DNA of 10,838 bases from Flavobacterium sp. Its GTDB lineage: Bacteria; Bacteroidota; Bacteroidia; Flavobacteriales; Flavobacteriaceae. The stretch spans positions 1-10,838 of the forward strand of contig JAAURU010000077.1 of NCBI GenBank assembly GCA_012032075.1, written 5' to 3'. Below, one piece after another: positions 1 to 8,991 of this stretch. The notes beneath the pieces were generated by a model. The model had not been told where the DNA came from and did no database searches. It saw only the letters and a program-made list of their open reading frames with translations. The position numbers and the translations under genes were made by a program. Numbering within the stretch: position 1 is the stretch's first letter; every line of letters starts with the position of its first letter.

Positions 1-1
1 T

Positions 2-1230
2 ATAGGTATTTTATATTTCTTTTTAGCTTTTTTATTAAAACCACTTAATAGTTTTAAAAGTGGGAAATATATAAAGTTAGTTCTAATAATAAGTATATTG
101 TGGGTTTTTGCATTTATAACAGGTTTGCCAGCTTCAGTAACAAGAGCAGTTACTTTATTTACATTTATAAGTATAGGTGCAAGTTTTAAACAACAAAATA
201 ATATTTTTAATGCTGTTGCAGTTTCAGCATTATTACTATTAATTTTTAATCCAAATTTTATTTTTGATGTTGGTTTCCAACTTAGTTATACAGCAGTAAT
301 TTCAATATTAGTTTTCCAACCATTTTACAAGAAATTTTATTTTACTAAACATAAAGTTGGAATCTATTTTATAGATATCGTTTTGGTTTCTTTGGCTGCG
401 CAAATAGGTGTTTTACCTTTAAGCTTGTATTATTTTAATCAGCTTCCTTTGTTGTTTTTAATTGCAAATATTGTTGTGATTCCTTTAGCTAGTTTCATAC
501 TAATTGCAGGAATGATTAGTTTAGCTTTGAACTTTATTTATGAACCATTAGCTCAGTTAATTGGTAAAATGATTCGTTATGCAATTAATGTAATGAATCA
601 ATACATTGCCCTGATTGCAAAAGTTGAAAACGGTATAATTGAAAATATTTCTTTTACAATAGTGTTAACTTTAATTCTTTATCTAGTAATACTTTCATTT
701 ATTTATTGGTTATATAATTTAAAATGGAGTTCTTTTAAGAATACAGTAGTAATGATGATGTTATTCCAATTAGCTTATTTAATTACTTTATGGTATGAAA
801 ATAATGAAACGGAACTAGTGGTTTTTAATTCGAAAAGTACATTGGTTTCAATTAAGAACAATGATAAACTTACTCTTTTTACTAACGATAGTACTGCGAA
901 TGCTAGATTTATAAAAGACTATACAAGAGGGATTTTTAATGCTAAAAATAGTGTGGAAACAATTCCAAATTGTATTTCTTTTCAAAATAAAAGAATACTT
1001 ATAGTTGATAGTTTTTCTATTTATCAAACGAGTTTAAAAGTAGAAATAATTGTATTATCTCAAAGCCCAAGAATAAATTTAGACAGACTTATTAAAGAAA
1101 GTAAGCCAAAACTTATTATTGCTGACAATAGTAACCCTTTTTATAAAATTAAAGAATGGGGAAAAACTTGTGAGCAAAAAAAATACCTTTTCATGCCACC
1201 GCCGAAAAGGGATTTTATAGGTTAAAATAA
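2..1230 (+). CDS. comEC: ComEC/Rec2 family DNA-uptake channel, 5' partial, one frame break near the 3' end
   Basis: The 3' part of a ComEC-type competence protein, the inner-membrane channel that passes single-stranded DNA into the cytoplasm. The frame is open from base 2, so the true start lies outside the window; the TTG at 98 is internal. Several hydrophobic segments form the Competence domain, including FAFITGLPASVTRA and the stretch FDVGFQLSYTAV, typical of the family. The last 130 or so residues form a soluble tail. I see no HxHxDH metal-binding motif there, so the metallo-beta-lactamase domain of longer ComEC proteins is absent or degenerate. Near the end, the A run at 1176-1183 (8 A) breaks the frame. 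With 9 A the protein ends in IPFHATAEKGFYRLK and stops at 1230, which looks like the natural end; as sequenced it stops at 1225. It converges on rodA. The family call is firm; involvement in natural transformation is inferred from the family. Confidence 0.85.
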
Positions 1231-1394
1231 ACAAATTATATGCAGTTAAATATTGACCTCTAAATTAATATATGATAAATAAACTAGAACATTAAGTTGT
1301 TGATATTTAGTTGTATAAAAGAAGTGTAAATAATTTTTTTTATTGATATTATAAATCAGTTTTTTATAATCTTAAAATCCTAATAAATCTATAT

Positions 1395-2652
1395 TTACCA
1401 CTCATTCACTTTATTAGCATCGAGCTTAATAAAAATAAATAACATAATTGTAAAAGCCCATAAACTAGAACCACCATAAGAAAAAAAGGGTAGTGGTACA
1501 CCTATTGTAGGAAAAGTTTAATTAACATGGCAATATTTACAAAGAAATGGATGAATAAGTAACTAGCTACACAGTAACCATAAACTCTGCTAAATTTTGT
1601 TTTTTGTCGTTCTGCCAAGCTTATAATGCGAAGAAAGAGAATTACAAACAGGATTATTACGAGTGTACATCCTAAAAAGCCCCATTCTTCTCCAACAGTT
1701 GTAAAAATGTAATCGGTATTTTGTTCTGGAACGAATCCTCCTTTAGTTTGAGTACCTTCAAGATATCCTTTTCCTGTTAATCCACCAGAACCTATAGCAA
1801 TCATAGACTGATTTAAGTTATAGCCTTCTTTTTTTAATATTTACATTGTCTCCTAATAATACATCTATTCTATCTTTTTGATGCGGTTCAAGAACATTCA
1901 AATAAACATAATTTACAGAATATACAAAACCTGAAATTATAAGGAAAATAAAAGCATATAAAATAGGATTCCGACTTATTCTTTTGTTTCTAAAATAATG
2001 AATTAGTGTTAGTAATAAAATACAACCAATTATATACAATGGATTAATTACCAAGGCTAAAAAAAATAAAATTATAGCACTAAACCCCGAAATTAAATAC
2101 CAGCTAGGTAAACCTTCTCTATTTAGTACAAATATTAAAGAAAGGAATATCATTGCACTTCCAGCATCGGGTTGAAGCATAATTAAAGCAACCGGTAAAA
2201 GGATAATAGCAAATGCAATTAACTGGTGTTTTGTGTTTTTTAAATTAATTTGCGAAAAGCTCAGGTATTTTGCTAATAATAAAGCAGTTGCGGTTTTAAC
2301 AAATTCTGAAGGTTGAAAACCAAAACCACCAAATTTATACCAATTGGTTTGACCTTTTACGGTTGATCCAAAGGCAAATAACCCCTAATAAGAGTATAAT
2401 GCCTAAACCATAAAATACAAAAGAAAGTTTTTCAAAAATTTTAGCATCAATGAACAATAACACAAAAATTAAAGGAATACTAAAACCAATGAAGAGCATT
2501 TGTCTTCCATATATTTGAGATAAATCAAAAAGGGAACTTTTTTCTAGCGGAAGTGAAGCAGAGTAGATAGTCATCCAGCCCATAATAACTAGAATGAAAT
2601 ACAATAATAATGTTAGCCAATCGATACTATTTCCTATGCTTTGATTTCTCAT
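1395..2652 (-). CDS. rodA: RodA, SEDS peptidoglycan glycosyltransferase of the elongasome (three frame breaks)
   Basis: Multi-pass inner-membrane glycan polymerase that uses lipid II and works with PBP2 in lateral wall growth. Reading starts at ATG 2652, directly after the mrdA stop with no gap. Visible family marks are WYKFGGFGFQPSEF, LQPDAGSA (with the conserved SEDS Asp), a loop ending in EEWGFLG, and near the C-terminus PTIGVPLPFFSYGGSS, then LDANKVNEW and a stop at 1395. Three single-base indels split it: an extra C in the CCCC run 2382-2385, an extra T in the T7 run 1829-1835, and a missing A at 1512-1515 (plus-strand bases). With these repaired it is one protein of 418 residues, a normal RodA length, with about ten membrane segments. 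No part of the family sequence is lost, so I read the breaks as sequencing errors. A Lys stands in MLIKLFP, where many relatives have Gly. Last gene of the shape operon. Confidence 0.94.
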
Positions 2653-4568
2653 TTAATTTACTTCGTCTTCCTTTTTAAAAGTTACATTTATTTTGGTATT
2701 GTCTATAGGTGTTGGTTCTGCAAAACGTTGATAAATAATATTTCAATTTTTTTATATTCATCTACTAATGAGCCAGTCAGCATTCTTTTTTCTAGATCTT
2801 CTCTAGTTATTTTACCATTTACATATTTTTCAATCATCAATGTAGCAATAGGGCCTGCCCATCTATTTCCCCAGTATCCATTTTCCACAAAAACGGCAAT
2901 TGCAATGGTAGGGTTTTCTTTTGGAGCAAAAGCAACAAAAATAGAATGGTCTTTTAACTGGTAGGTTTTTCCAGCGACTCTTATTTTATTTTCGGCAGTT
3001 CCAGTTTTACCACAAATTTCCATGTCTTTTACTTTTAAAGTAGCAGCCGTTCCTTTGTTGTAAACATCTGCTAAACCTTGAATCATAGGTTCAAAATGTT
3101 CTTTATTAATGGTGCTTACATGTTTTGTTGTAAACTTTTTATCTAATTTTTTATCTTTAATTTTTTTAACAATGTGAGGTGTGAAATAGTAGCCTTTATT
3201 AGCCACAACTGCCATCATATTAGCTAATTGTAGAGGAGTGGTTAAAACTTCGCCTTGACCAATTCCATTTGAAATTATTGTAGAGCCTCTCCATCCACCG
3301 TTTGGGTATAGTCTTTCATAGGTTTTTGATGTTGGGATATTTCCTTTCTTACCTGTTGGTAAATCGGTTCCCATAAATTGTCCTAAACCAAAACTTTTCA
3401 CGTGATTTGACCAAACATCTACACCTTTTGATGAGTTGCCAAATTTATCAATAGTATTTCTATAAACACTACAAAAATAAGTGTTGCAAGATTGGTAAAT
3501 TCCATTGTTAAATTTTGAAAGCCCAGAATCGTGGCATTTCATAAAACGTCCAGCACCATAAGAAAATCCGTGATGACAAACAAAACCAGTTTCTGTAGTA
3601 ATTACTTCTTCTTGTAAACCAATTAAACCAGTTAAAATTTTAAAAGGTGAACCAGGTGGATATTGCGCTAATAATCCTCTATCAAATAATGGATTTGCAA
3701 TTGAATCCAAATACAAAGCTGTATAGTTTTTTGATCGTTGTCTTCCTACTAATAATCCAGGATCATATGTTGGAGCAGAAACTAAGGCTAAAATTTCTCC
3801 TGTTTTAGGTTCAATAGCTACAATTCCACCTCTTTTATTTATCATTAAATCGGTGCCATATTTTTGTAATTCATAGTCAATGGTAAGTGTTAAATCTTTT
3901 CCTTGTTGCGATAAAGTATCATAAATACCTTCTTTATAAGGACCTATAACTTTATTGTATTTGTCTCTAAGTAAATATTTAACTCCTTTTATACCTCTTA
4001 AAATATCTTCATATTCTTGTTCAACACCTTGTTTGCCAATTAAATCACCACTGTTATAGTATGGGTTTTTTTCTATGATTGCTTCATTTACTTGTGTAAT
4101 AAACCCAAATATATTAGCACCTTCTTTTACTTGATAATCTCTTAAAGCTCTTTTTTGGGTATAAAAACCTTCAAATTTTCGTTCCTTTTCTTGAAAAGCT
4201 GCATATTCTTTTTTGTTTAATTGTGATAAAAAAACGGAAGGTAATCTCGGACTATAAACAATTGCTTTTTTGATTTTTTTAATAAAATCTTCTTTGGTTA
4301 TATCTAAAAGCTGACAAAAATCTAAGGTGTCAATATTTTTCATTTCCCTTGGGATAACCATAATATCATAAGAAGGTTGGTTAGCAACCAAAAGTTTTCC
4401 ATTTCTGTCATAGATATAACCTCTTTCTGGGAAATCAAAAACTTTTTTTATGGCATTATTTTCAGACTGAAGTTTTAACGTATCATTTATAACTTGTAAA
4501 TAAAAAATACGTGCAATTAATATAATTGCAGCAATTATAATGATAGAAGGTAAAACAAATTTTCTCAT
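2653..4568 (-). CDS. mrdA: Penicillin-binding protein 2, elongasome transpeptidase (C-terminal frame break)
   Basis: Class B penicillin-binding protein that cross-links new peptidoglycan during elongation, as partner of RodA. Residues 4-24 form one N-terminal membrane anchor. Next come the PBP dimer domain (RGYIYDRNGKLL at 49-60) and the transpeptidase domain with all three active-site motifs: SPFK (Ser307, Lys310), SCN (360-362) and KTG (521-523). The start ATG overlaps the mreD stop as ATGA (4565-4568), indicating translational coupling. As sequenced the frame stops at 2703, giving a 621-residue protein with an unlikely tail. Adding one A opposite 2741-2743 gives KKIENIIYQRFAEP, a polar tail ending in KKEDEVN, and a stop at 2653-2655 directly abutting the rodA ATG, for 638 residues. 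That tight junction supports the repaired end. The catalytic domain is unaffected either way. Confidence 0.96.
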
Positions 4569-5068
4569 CGTTTACTAGGTTTAATAAAGTATATAATAAG
4601 TAAACAAAATATAAAAGATAATAAAGTAGAACTCAATGTTCTAGTTACAATTGTAAAAAACAAACTAAGTCTGAAATATTCAAAGGCAAACAACACAAAA
4701 TGGTGAATAAATACTGATAAAAGTACAAATGAAATTCTTTCAGAAGAAATTTTATCAGCAATTCTTACAGTTTGATATTGATAACTAATTCCAAATGCAA
4801 AACGGAATAAGTTAGGTCTTACAAAAGCTAAAATAATTGAAGCCATAGCATGAATCCCACCAGAATTACTAAACATATCAATAATTAGACCAAGAAAAAA
4901 ACTACTAATTAATAATGCATATTTATTTCCGTTAACTGGAAATAATAATATAAACAAAAGATAAGGATAAGGGTTTACATATCCAAACAAATTAATATTA
5001 TTAAAAATAATAACTTGTAAAAATATGAAAACTACAAAACGTATACTATTTGAAAGAGTCGTATTCAA
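4565..5068 (-). CDS. mreD: MreD, rod-shape membrane protein
   Basis: Small integral membrane protein of the elongasome, thought to link MreC to RodA and PBP2. The 167-residue product is intact and very hydrophobic, with about five predicted membrane segments. It has the MreD pattern of a short N-terminus, a first helix, NPYPYLLFILLFP, and a second helix leading into GLIIDMFSNSGGIHAMA, close to the family's G-x-x-x-D pattern. It ends in basic KPSKR. The only start that fits is TTG at 5068, one base after the repaired mreC stop (5070-5072); no ATG lies upstream in frame before a stop. The stop overlaps the mrdA start by four bases. The assignment rests on hydropathy, motif and position between mreC and mrdA, since MreD sequences are poorly conserved. 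Confidence 0.93.
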   Translation of the reverse strand: MNTTLSNSIRFVVFIFLQVIIFNNINLFGYVNPYPYLLFILLFPVNGNKYALLISSFFLGLIIDMFSNSGGIHAMASIILAFVRPNLFRFAFGISYQYQTVRIADKISSERISFVLLSVFIHHFVLFAFEYFRLSLFFTIVTRTLSSTLLSFIFCLLIIYFIKPSKR

Positions 5069-5069
5069 T

Positions 5070-5892
5070 TTACTTAGCTGTTGTTAGTTTCTCTAATTTT
5101 TGTTTTTCCTCTTTACTTTTGTTTTCAATAACATATATATAGCCTAAAGCTGTCATATCATTAAAAAGCCTTACATTAATTGTGTAATAATTTGTTTTTT
5201 ATCGATAAAAACTTTGTCTATTTTACCAATAGGAATATTCTCAGGAAAAATATCAGATTCAGCACCTGTCACAATGGAGTCTCCTTTTTTTATTGAAGCT
5301 AATCTAGGAACATCAATTAATTGTGCATAACCCACATTTTTACCATCCCACGTTAATGATCCAAAATGGTCTGAATTTTTTATTTTGGCATTAATCCTTA
5401 ATCGAATATTTAATATACTTATTAAAGTGGCATAATTTGGTGAAGTTTTTTCTATAATTCCTACAATTCCTCTTTCATTAACAACACCCATATTTGTTTT
5501 TATATTCGACTTTTCTCCTGCATTGATAGTTAAATAGTTTTCTCTTACGTTATAGGAGTTTTTAATCACTTTTGCTTTTGTTACTGTATAAAAAGGAACG
5601 TCTTTAAATGTAATTCGTTTAATGTCTAATATGGTGTCTTTTTTATTGAAGAGAATTTCTTTTAGTCTAGCATTTTCCTCAGCTAACATAGCATTTTTTT
5701 CTTTTAAACTTAAATATTCTTTTCCTTCATTTATTTTTCATATACCCCACCTGTAAAAGCATTAGCACTATTAATATAGTTACTTCGATGGTAAGAATGC
5801 GATTTTACAATGAGTATAAATGAAATACCTATAAGCAGCAAAAACAGCAATTTATAGCTGTTTTTTATAAAGAAATTAAGTATTTGCTGCAT
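5070..5892 (-). CDS. mreC: MreC, rod-shape scaffold protein (two frame breaks)
   Basis: Membrane-anchored periplasmic scaffold that activates PBP2/RodA and links them to MreB. It starts at ATG 5892, eight bases after the mreB stop. Residues 1-14 are cytoplasmic, followed by one membrane helix (about 15-31). A coiled-coil-like stretch follows (YLSLKEKNAMLAEENARLKE), then the beta-rich MreC domain (NYLTINAGEKSNIKTNMGVV; GIVGII; INAKIKNSDHFGSLTWDG; GDSIVTGAESDIFPENIPIG). Two one-base losses break it. The T5 run 5734-5738 should be T6; as read, the protein stops after 53 residues at VYEK. The TTT at 5191-5193 should be TTTT; repair restores QNYYTINVRLFNDMTALGYI and a Lys/Glu-rich tail ending LTTAK. 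The repaired protein has 274 residues, normal for Bacteroidota MreC. Function is firmly supported by sequence and position. Confidence 0.95.
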
Positions 5893-5900
5893 GGGTTATC

Positions 5901-6928
5901 TTATTTTATAAGAATGCTCTTGTATTTGTTTAAGTTTTTTAAAGCTATTCCTGTTCCTCTAACAACGGCTCTTAAAGGATCTTCGGCAATGTAAACAGGT
6001 AAATCGGTCTTGATTGATATTCTTTTATCTAAACCCCTTAACATTGAACCACCACCTGCAAGATAAATACCAGTATTGTAAATATCAGCTGCTAATTCTG
6101 GAGGAGTTTGTGATAAAGTTTCCATTACGGCATCTTCAATACGTTGAATAGATTTATCAAGTGCTTTTGCAATTTCTCTATGTGTAACATCAACTTGCTT
6201 TGGTTTACCAGTTAGTAAGTCACGACCTTGAACTGACATATCTTCTGGTGGGCTATCTAAGTCTTCAGTAGCAGCACCTATTTGAATTTTTATTTTTTCA
6301 GCTGTAGTTTCACCCACAAATAAATTATGTTGGGTTCTCATGTAATAAATAATATCATTGGTAAATACATCACCAGCAATCTTAACTGATTTGTCGCATA
6401 CAATTCCACCTAATGCAATTACTGCAATTTCGGTTGTTCCACCACCTATATCTACTATCATATTTCCTTTTGGTTGCATGATGTCGATACCAATACCAAT
6501 TGCAGCAGCCATAGGTTCATGAATTAAATAGACTTCTTTTCCATTGACACGCTCAGCGGATTCTTTTACAGCTCGCATTTCAACTTCTGTAATTCCAGAT
6601 GGAATACAAATTACCATTCGTAAAGCAGGTGTAAAAAGCCTTTTTTTCAGTGCAGGAATGCTTTTAATAAGCATGCTTATCATCTTTCCGAGGCATCGAA
6701 ATCAGCAATTACACCATCCTTTAAAGGACGTATGGTTTTGATGTTTTCATGGGTTTTACCTTGCATCATATTGGCTTCTTTACCAACTGCTATAATTTTT
6801 CCAGTTACTCGGTCTCGAGCTACGATAGATGGACTATCGATAACAACTTTGTCGTTGTGTATGATTAAGGTATTTGCTGTTCCAAGGTCAATGGCAATGT
6901 CCTCGGTCATGAAATCAAAAAATCCCAT
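5901..6928 (-). CDS. mreB: MreB, actin-like rod-shape cytoskeletal ATPase (one frame break)
   Basis: Actin-like ATPase that forms membrane-bound filaments and guides the elongasome. It starts at ATG 6928 with MGFFDFMTEDIAIDLGTANT, including the phosphate-1 loop around Asp14. The phosphate-2 loop IVDIGGGTTE lies at about residues 158-167, and the adenosine motif YLAGGGSMLRGL lies in the last quarter. One base is missing at the TTT of 6685-6687 (minus strand GAAAG, expected GAAAAG). Repair gives DFDASEKMISMLIKSIP and one protein of 342 residues, the usual length. As sequenced, the first frame ends at a TGA (6680-6682) that overlaps an internal ATG (6683) as ATGA. This mimics two coupled genes, but neither half would make a functional actin fold. 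It is the first of the shape genes, 57 bases after purH, with a promoter-like palindrome in that gap. Confidence 0.97.
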
Positions 6929-6964
6929 ATGCTTTTTTAGGGTTTTATATTAATAAAAGGTTTG

Positions 6965-6984
6965 TTTATTACAAATGTAATAAA
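6965..6984 (-). promoter_or_regulatory. Inverted repeat overlapping a candidate mreB promoter
   Basis: A perfect 9-base inverted repeat with a 2-base centre (TTTATTACA, AA, TGTAATAAA) lies directly after the purH stop. On the minus strand it contains TACATTTG (6979-6972), which fits the Bacteroidota -7 consensus TAnnTTTG and lies 43 bases upstream of the mreB ATG. The expected -33 TTTG about 20 bases further upstream is not clear: that spot reads TTTT inside the end of purH. No T run follows on either strand, and the loop is too short for a classic terminator. An operator or promoter is more likely than a terminator. This is inference from pattern alone. Confidence 0.4.
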
Positions 6985-6985
6985 A

Positions 6986-8512
6986 TTAATGTTTAAAATG
7001 ACGTGTTCCAGTAAATACCATTGATACGTTGTTTTCATTACAGTATTTTATACTCAATTCGTCCTTAATTGAACCACCAGGTTGTATTACAGAAATGATG
7101 CCAGCTTTGTTAGCAATTTCCACACAATCTGGGAAAGGGAAAAAAGCATCACTAGCCATAACGGCACCTAATAAATCAAATTCAAATGAAGTTGCTTTTT
7201 CAATTGCTTGTTTTAAAGCATCTACTCTTGAAGTTTGACCTGTTCCAGAAGCGCATAATTGTTTGTTTTTTACTAAAACAATAGTATTTGATTTTGTTTG
7301 TTTACAAATTTTTGAAGCAAAAATTAAATCTTCTAGCTCTTCATTTGATGGTTTAGTTATTGTAACGTTTTTTAACATCTGTTTAGTATCTGTAATGTTG
7401 TCTTTATCTTGCACTAAAATTCCGTTTAAGCATGTTCTTATTTGTTTTGTTGGTAAAGCAAAATCTTTTATAACTAATAAAATTCTATTTTTCTTTTCTT
7501 CTAATAGGTCAATCGCGTTTTTATCAAAAGAGGGTGCTATAACTACTTCGCAAAAGAGGGAGTGAATTTCTTCAGCTGTAGCTAAGTCAATATTGCCATT
7601 TGCAATTAAAACTCCTCCAAAAGCAGATGTTGGATCACCAGCTAAAGCATCAATATAAGCTTCTTTCATTGTTTTTCGAGTAGCAATACCACATGCATTA
7701 TTGTGTTTTAAGATAGCAAAGGTGGGTTCGTCATCTTTAAATTCGTTTATTAAATTAACGGCAGCATCAACATCTAATAAATTATTATAGGACAATTCTT
7801 TACCATGTAATTTTGTAAACATGCTATCAAAATCTCCAAAGAAAAACCCTTTTTGATGTGGATTTTCACCATAACGAAGGATTTGACCGTTTGAAACACT
7901 AGTTTTTAAGTAGGTTTCATCAGTATTGAAATAATTAAAAATTGCGGTGTCATAATGTGAAGATACATGAAATGCTTTTGTTGCAAGTATTCTTCTTTGT
8001 TCTAATGTTGTGGCACCTTTCTCTTGGGTGTAGAAATCTAGAAATGAAGCATATTCTTCAACTGAAGGCACAATAACTGTGTCTTTGAAGTTTTTTGCAG
8101 CTGCTCTAATTAAAGAAATTCCACCAATGTCTATTTTCTCTATAATATCTGCTTCAATTGCTCCAGAAGCAACAGTTTTTTCAAAAGGATATAAGTCAAC
8201 TATCACTAAGTCAATTTGTGGAATATTGAATTCTTCCATTTGAGCAACATCTGTTGTATTGTCTTGACGATTTAGAATGCCACCAAAGACTTTAGGATGT
8301 AATGTTTTTACTCTTCCTCCTAAAATGGAAGGATAATCTGTTACTTCTTCAACTGGAACTACTGGAATTCCTAAGTCTTTAATAAAAGCTTCGGTTCCAC
8401 CAGTTGAATAAATTATAACTTGGTTTTGGTGAAGTGCTTTTACAATTGGTTCTAATCCTGTTTTGTCAAATACCGAGATTAATGCAGAAGTGATTTTTTT
8501 TGTTGTACTCAT
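6986..8512 (-). CDS. purH: Bifunctional AICAR formyltransferase / IMP cyclohydrolase
   Basis: Cytosolic enzyme for the last two steps of de novo purine synthesis: AICAR plus 10-formyl-THF to FAICAR, then ring closure to IMP. The 508-residue frame is intact. The N-terminal MGS-like cyclohydrolase domain (about 1-190) shows STGGTEAFI, LGGRVKTLHPKVFGG (Lys69, Thr70, His72) and DLYPFEKTV. The C-terminal transformylase domain (about 200-508) shows LRYGENPHQ, SYNNLLDVDAA, ILKHNNACG with the catalytic Lys269-His270 pair, GDPTSAFGG, SDAFFPFPD, IQPGGSIKD and the terminal GTRHFKH. The start at 8512 gives the expected N-terminus and follows a Bacteroidota-type promoter at 8585-8616. It is one of three genes in the window without a frame break. 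It lies on the same strand as the shape genes, 57 bases upstream of mreB, so part of their transcription could read through from here. Confidence 0.99.
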   Translation of the reverse strand: MSTTKKITSALISVFDKTGLEPIVKALHQNQVIIYSTGGTEAFIKDLGIPVVPVEEVTDYPSILGGRVKTLHPKVFGGILNRQDNTTDVAQMEEFNIPQIDLVIVDLYPFEKTVASGAIEADIIEKIDIGGISLIRAAAKNFKDTVIVPSVEEYASFLDFYTQEKGATTLEQRRILATKAFHVSSHYDTAIFNYFNTDETYLKTSVSNGQILRYGENPHQKGFFFGDFDSMFTKLHGKELSYNNLLDVDAAVNLINEFKDDEPTFAILKHNNACGIATRKTMKEAYIDALAGDPTSAFGGVLIANGNIDLATAEEIHSLFCEVVIAPSFDKNAIDLLEEKKNRILLVIKDFALPTKQIRTCLNGILVQDKDNITDTKQMLKNVTITKPSNEELEDLIFASKICKQTKSNTIVLVKNKQLCASGTGQTSRVDALKQAIEKATSFEFDLLGAVMASDAFFPFPDCVEIANKAGIISVIQPGGSIKDELSIKYCNENNVSMVFTGTRHFKH

Positions 8513-8584
8513 TGTGTGTTGTGTTGTTGTTTGTAAATAAATTGATTTTTATTCGAATTTATTTTGATATAGTCTTTCGTTTTG

Positions 8585-8616
8585 CAAAAGTAGTTATAGT
8601 TATCAAAACTTTCAAA
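8585..8616 (-). promoter_or_regulatory. Candidate Bacteroidota sigma-ABfr-type promoter of purH
   Basis: On the minus strand, TTTG (8616-8613) is followed after exactly 20 bases by TACTTTTG (8592-8585), matching the Bacteroidota -33 TTTG / -7 TAnnTTTG promoter. Transcription would start near 8578, leaving a leader of about 65 bases before the purH ATG. It could drive purH and, by read-through, the mre-mrdA-rodA genes. Confidence 0.6.
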
Positions 8617-8955
8617 GATAATTTAGTTAAGAAAAAAAGTTTTTTTAAGAATCTTTCCCACATTTGTTATTTCATCAATAGGTATAGCTATTCTATATAT
8701 GTTATTTATATAAATTCTCTTATTACATTTTTCAAAAATAGTTTCTAGAAGGTTAGACTAACATTTTATCCTTACTTCCAAATAATAGTTTAATAAGTAA
8801 AAACCTATTTGTATTATTAATTGAAATAAAAGTACTTGATAGATTTTATAGTAAATATACCTGATCGATTAGTTGAAATACTAATTTAAAATTCAGGTTT
8901 TAATACGCTTACACATTTATTCAGATGGATGTAATATTGTATTGTTCAAAATAAC

Positions 8956-8991
8956 TGTTGCAACATTACTATTTTACTAATTAAGTAAAAT
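8956..8991. promoter_or_regulatory. Two adjacent inverted repeats upstream of the 109-residue gene
   Basis: The perfect 10-base palindrome TGTTGCAACA (8956-8965) is followed five bases later by an 8-base inverted repeat, ATTTTACT (8971-8978) and AGTAAAAT (8984-8991), around AATTA. The second repeat is followed by GTGTTTTTTG, so it could also fold as a weak hairpin with a short T run. It lies about 80-110 bases upstream of the ATG at 9069, a plausible place for a regulator to bind. No known operator was recognised. Confidence 0.35.

Noticed and set aside
1348..1370. ATTATAAA/TTTATAAT hairpin between comEC and rodA as a shared terminator
   Set aside because: The stem is all A-T and no T run follows in a useful position on either strand; too weak to call.
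2641..2964. Plus-strand 107-codon open frame opposite mrdA
   Set aside because: It is the antisense shadow of the well-supported PBP2 C-terminus.
1395..6928. Degradation of the shape operon as a real loss of rod shape
   Set aside because: comEC and the permease outside the operon show the same kind of break, catalytic motifs are all kept, and every break is repaired by one base in or beside a single-base run.
6544..6953. Two plus-strand open frames opposite mreB
   Set aside because: They are antisense to conserved MreB coding sequence and have no protein character of their own.
7029..7565. Two plus-strand open frames opposite purH
   Set aside because: They are antisense to the intact purH frame.
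8500..8748. Plus-strand 82-codon open frame over the purH start and upstream region
   Set aside because: It overlaps the purH start and promoter, is dominated by AT-rich codons and shows no recognisable domain; most likely chance.
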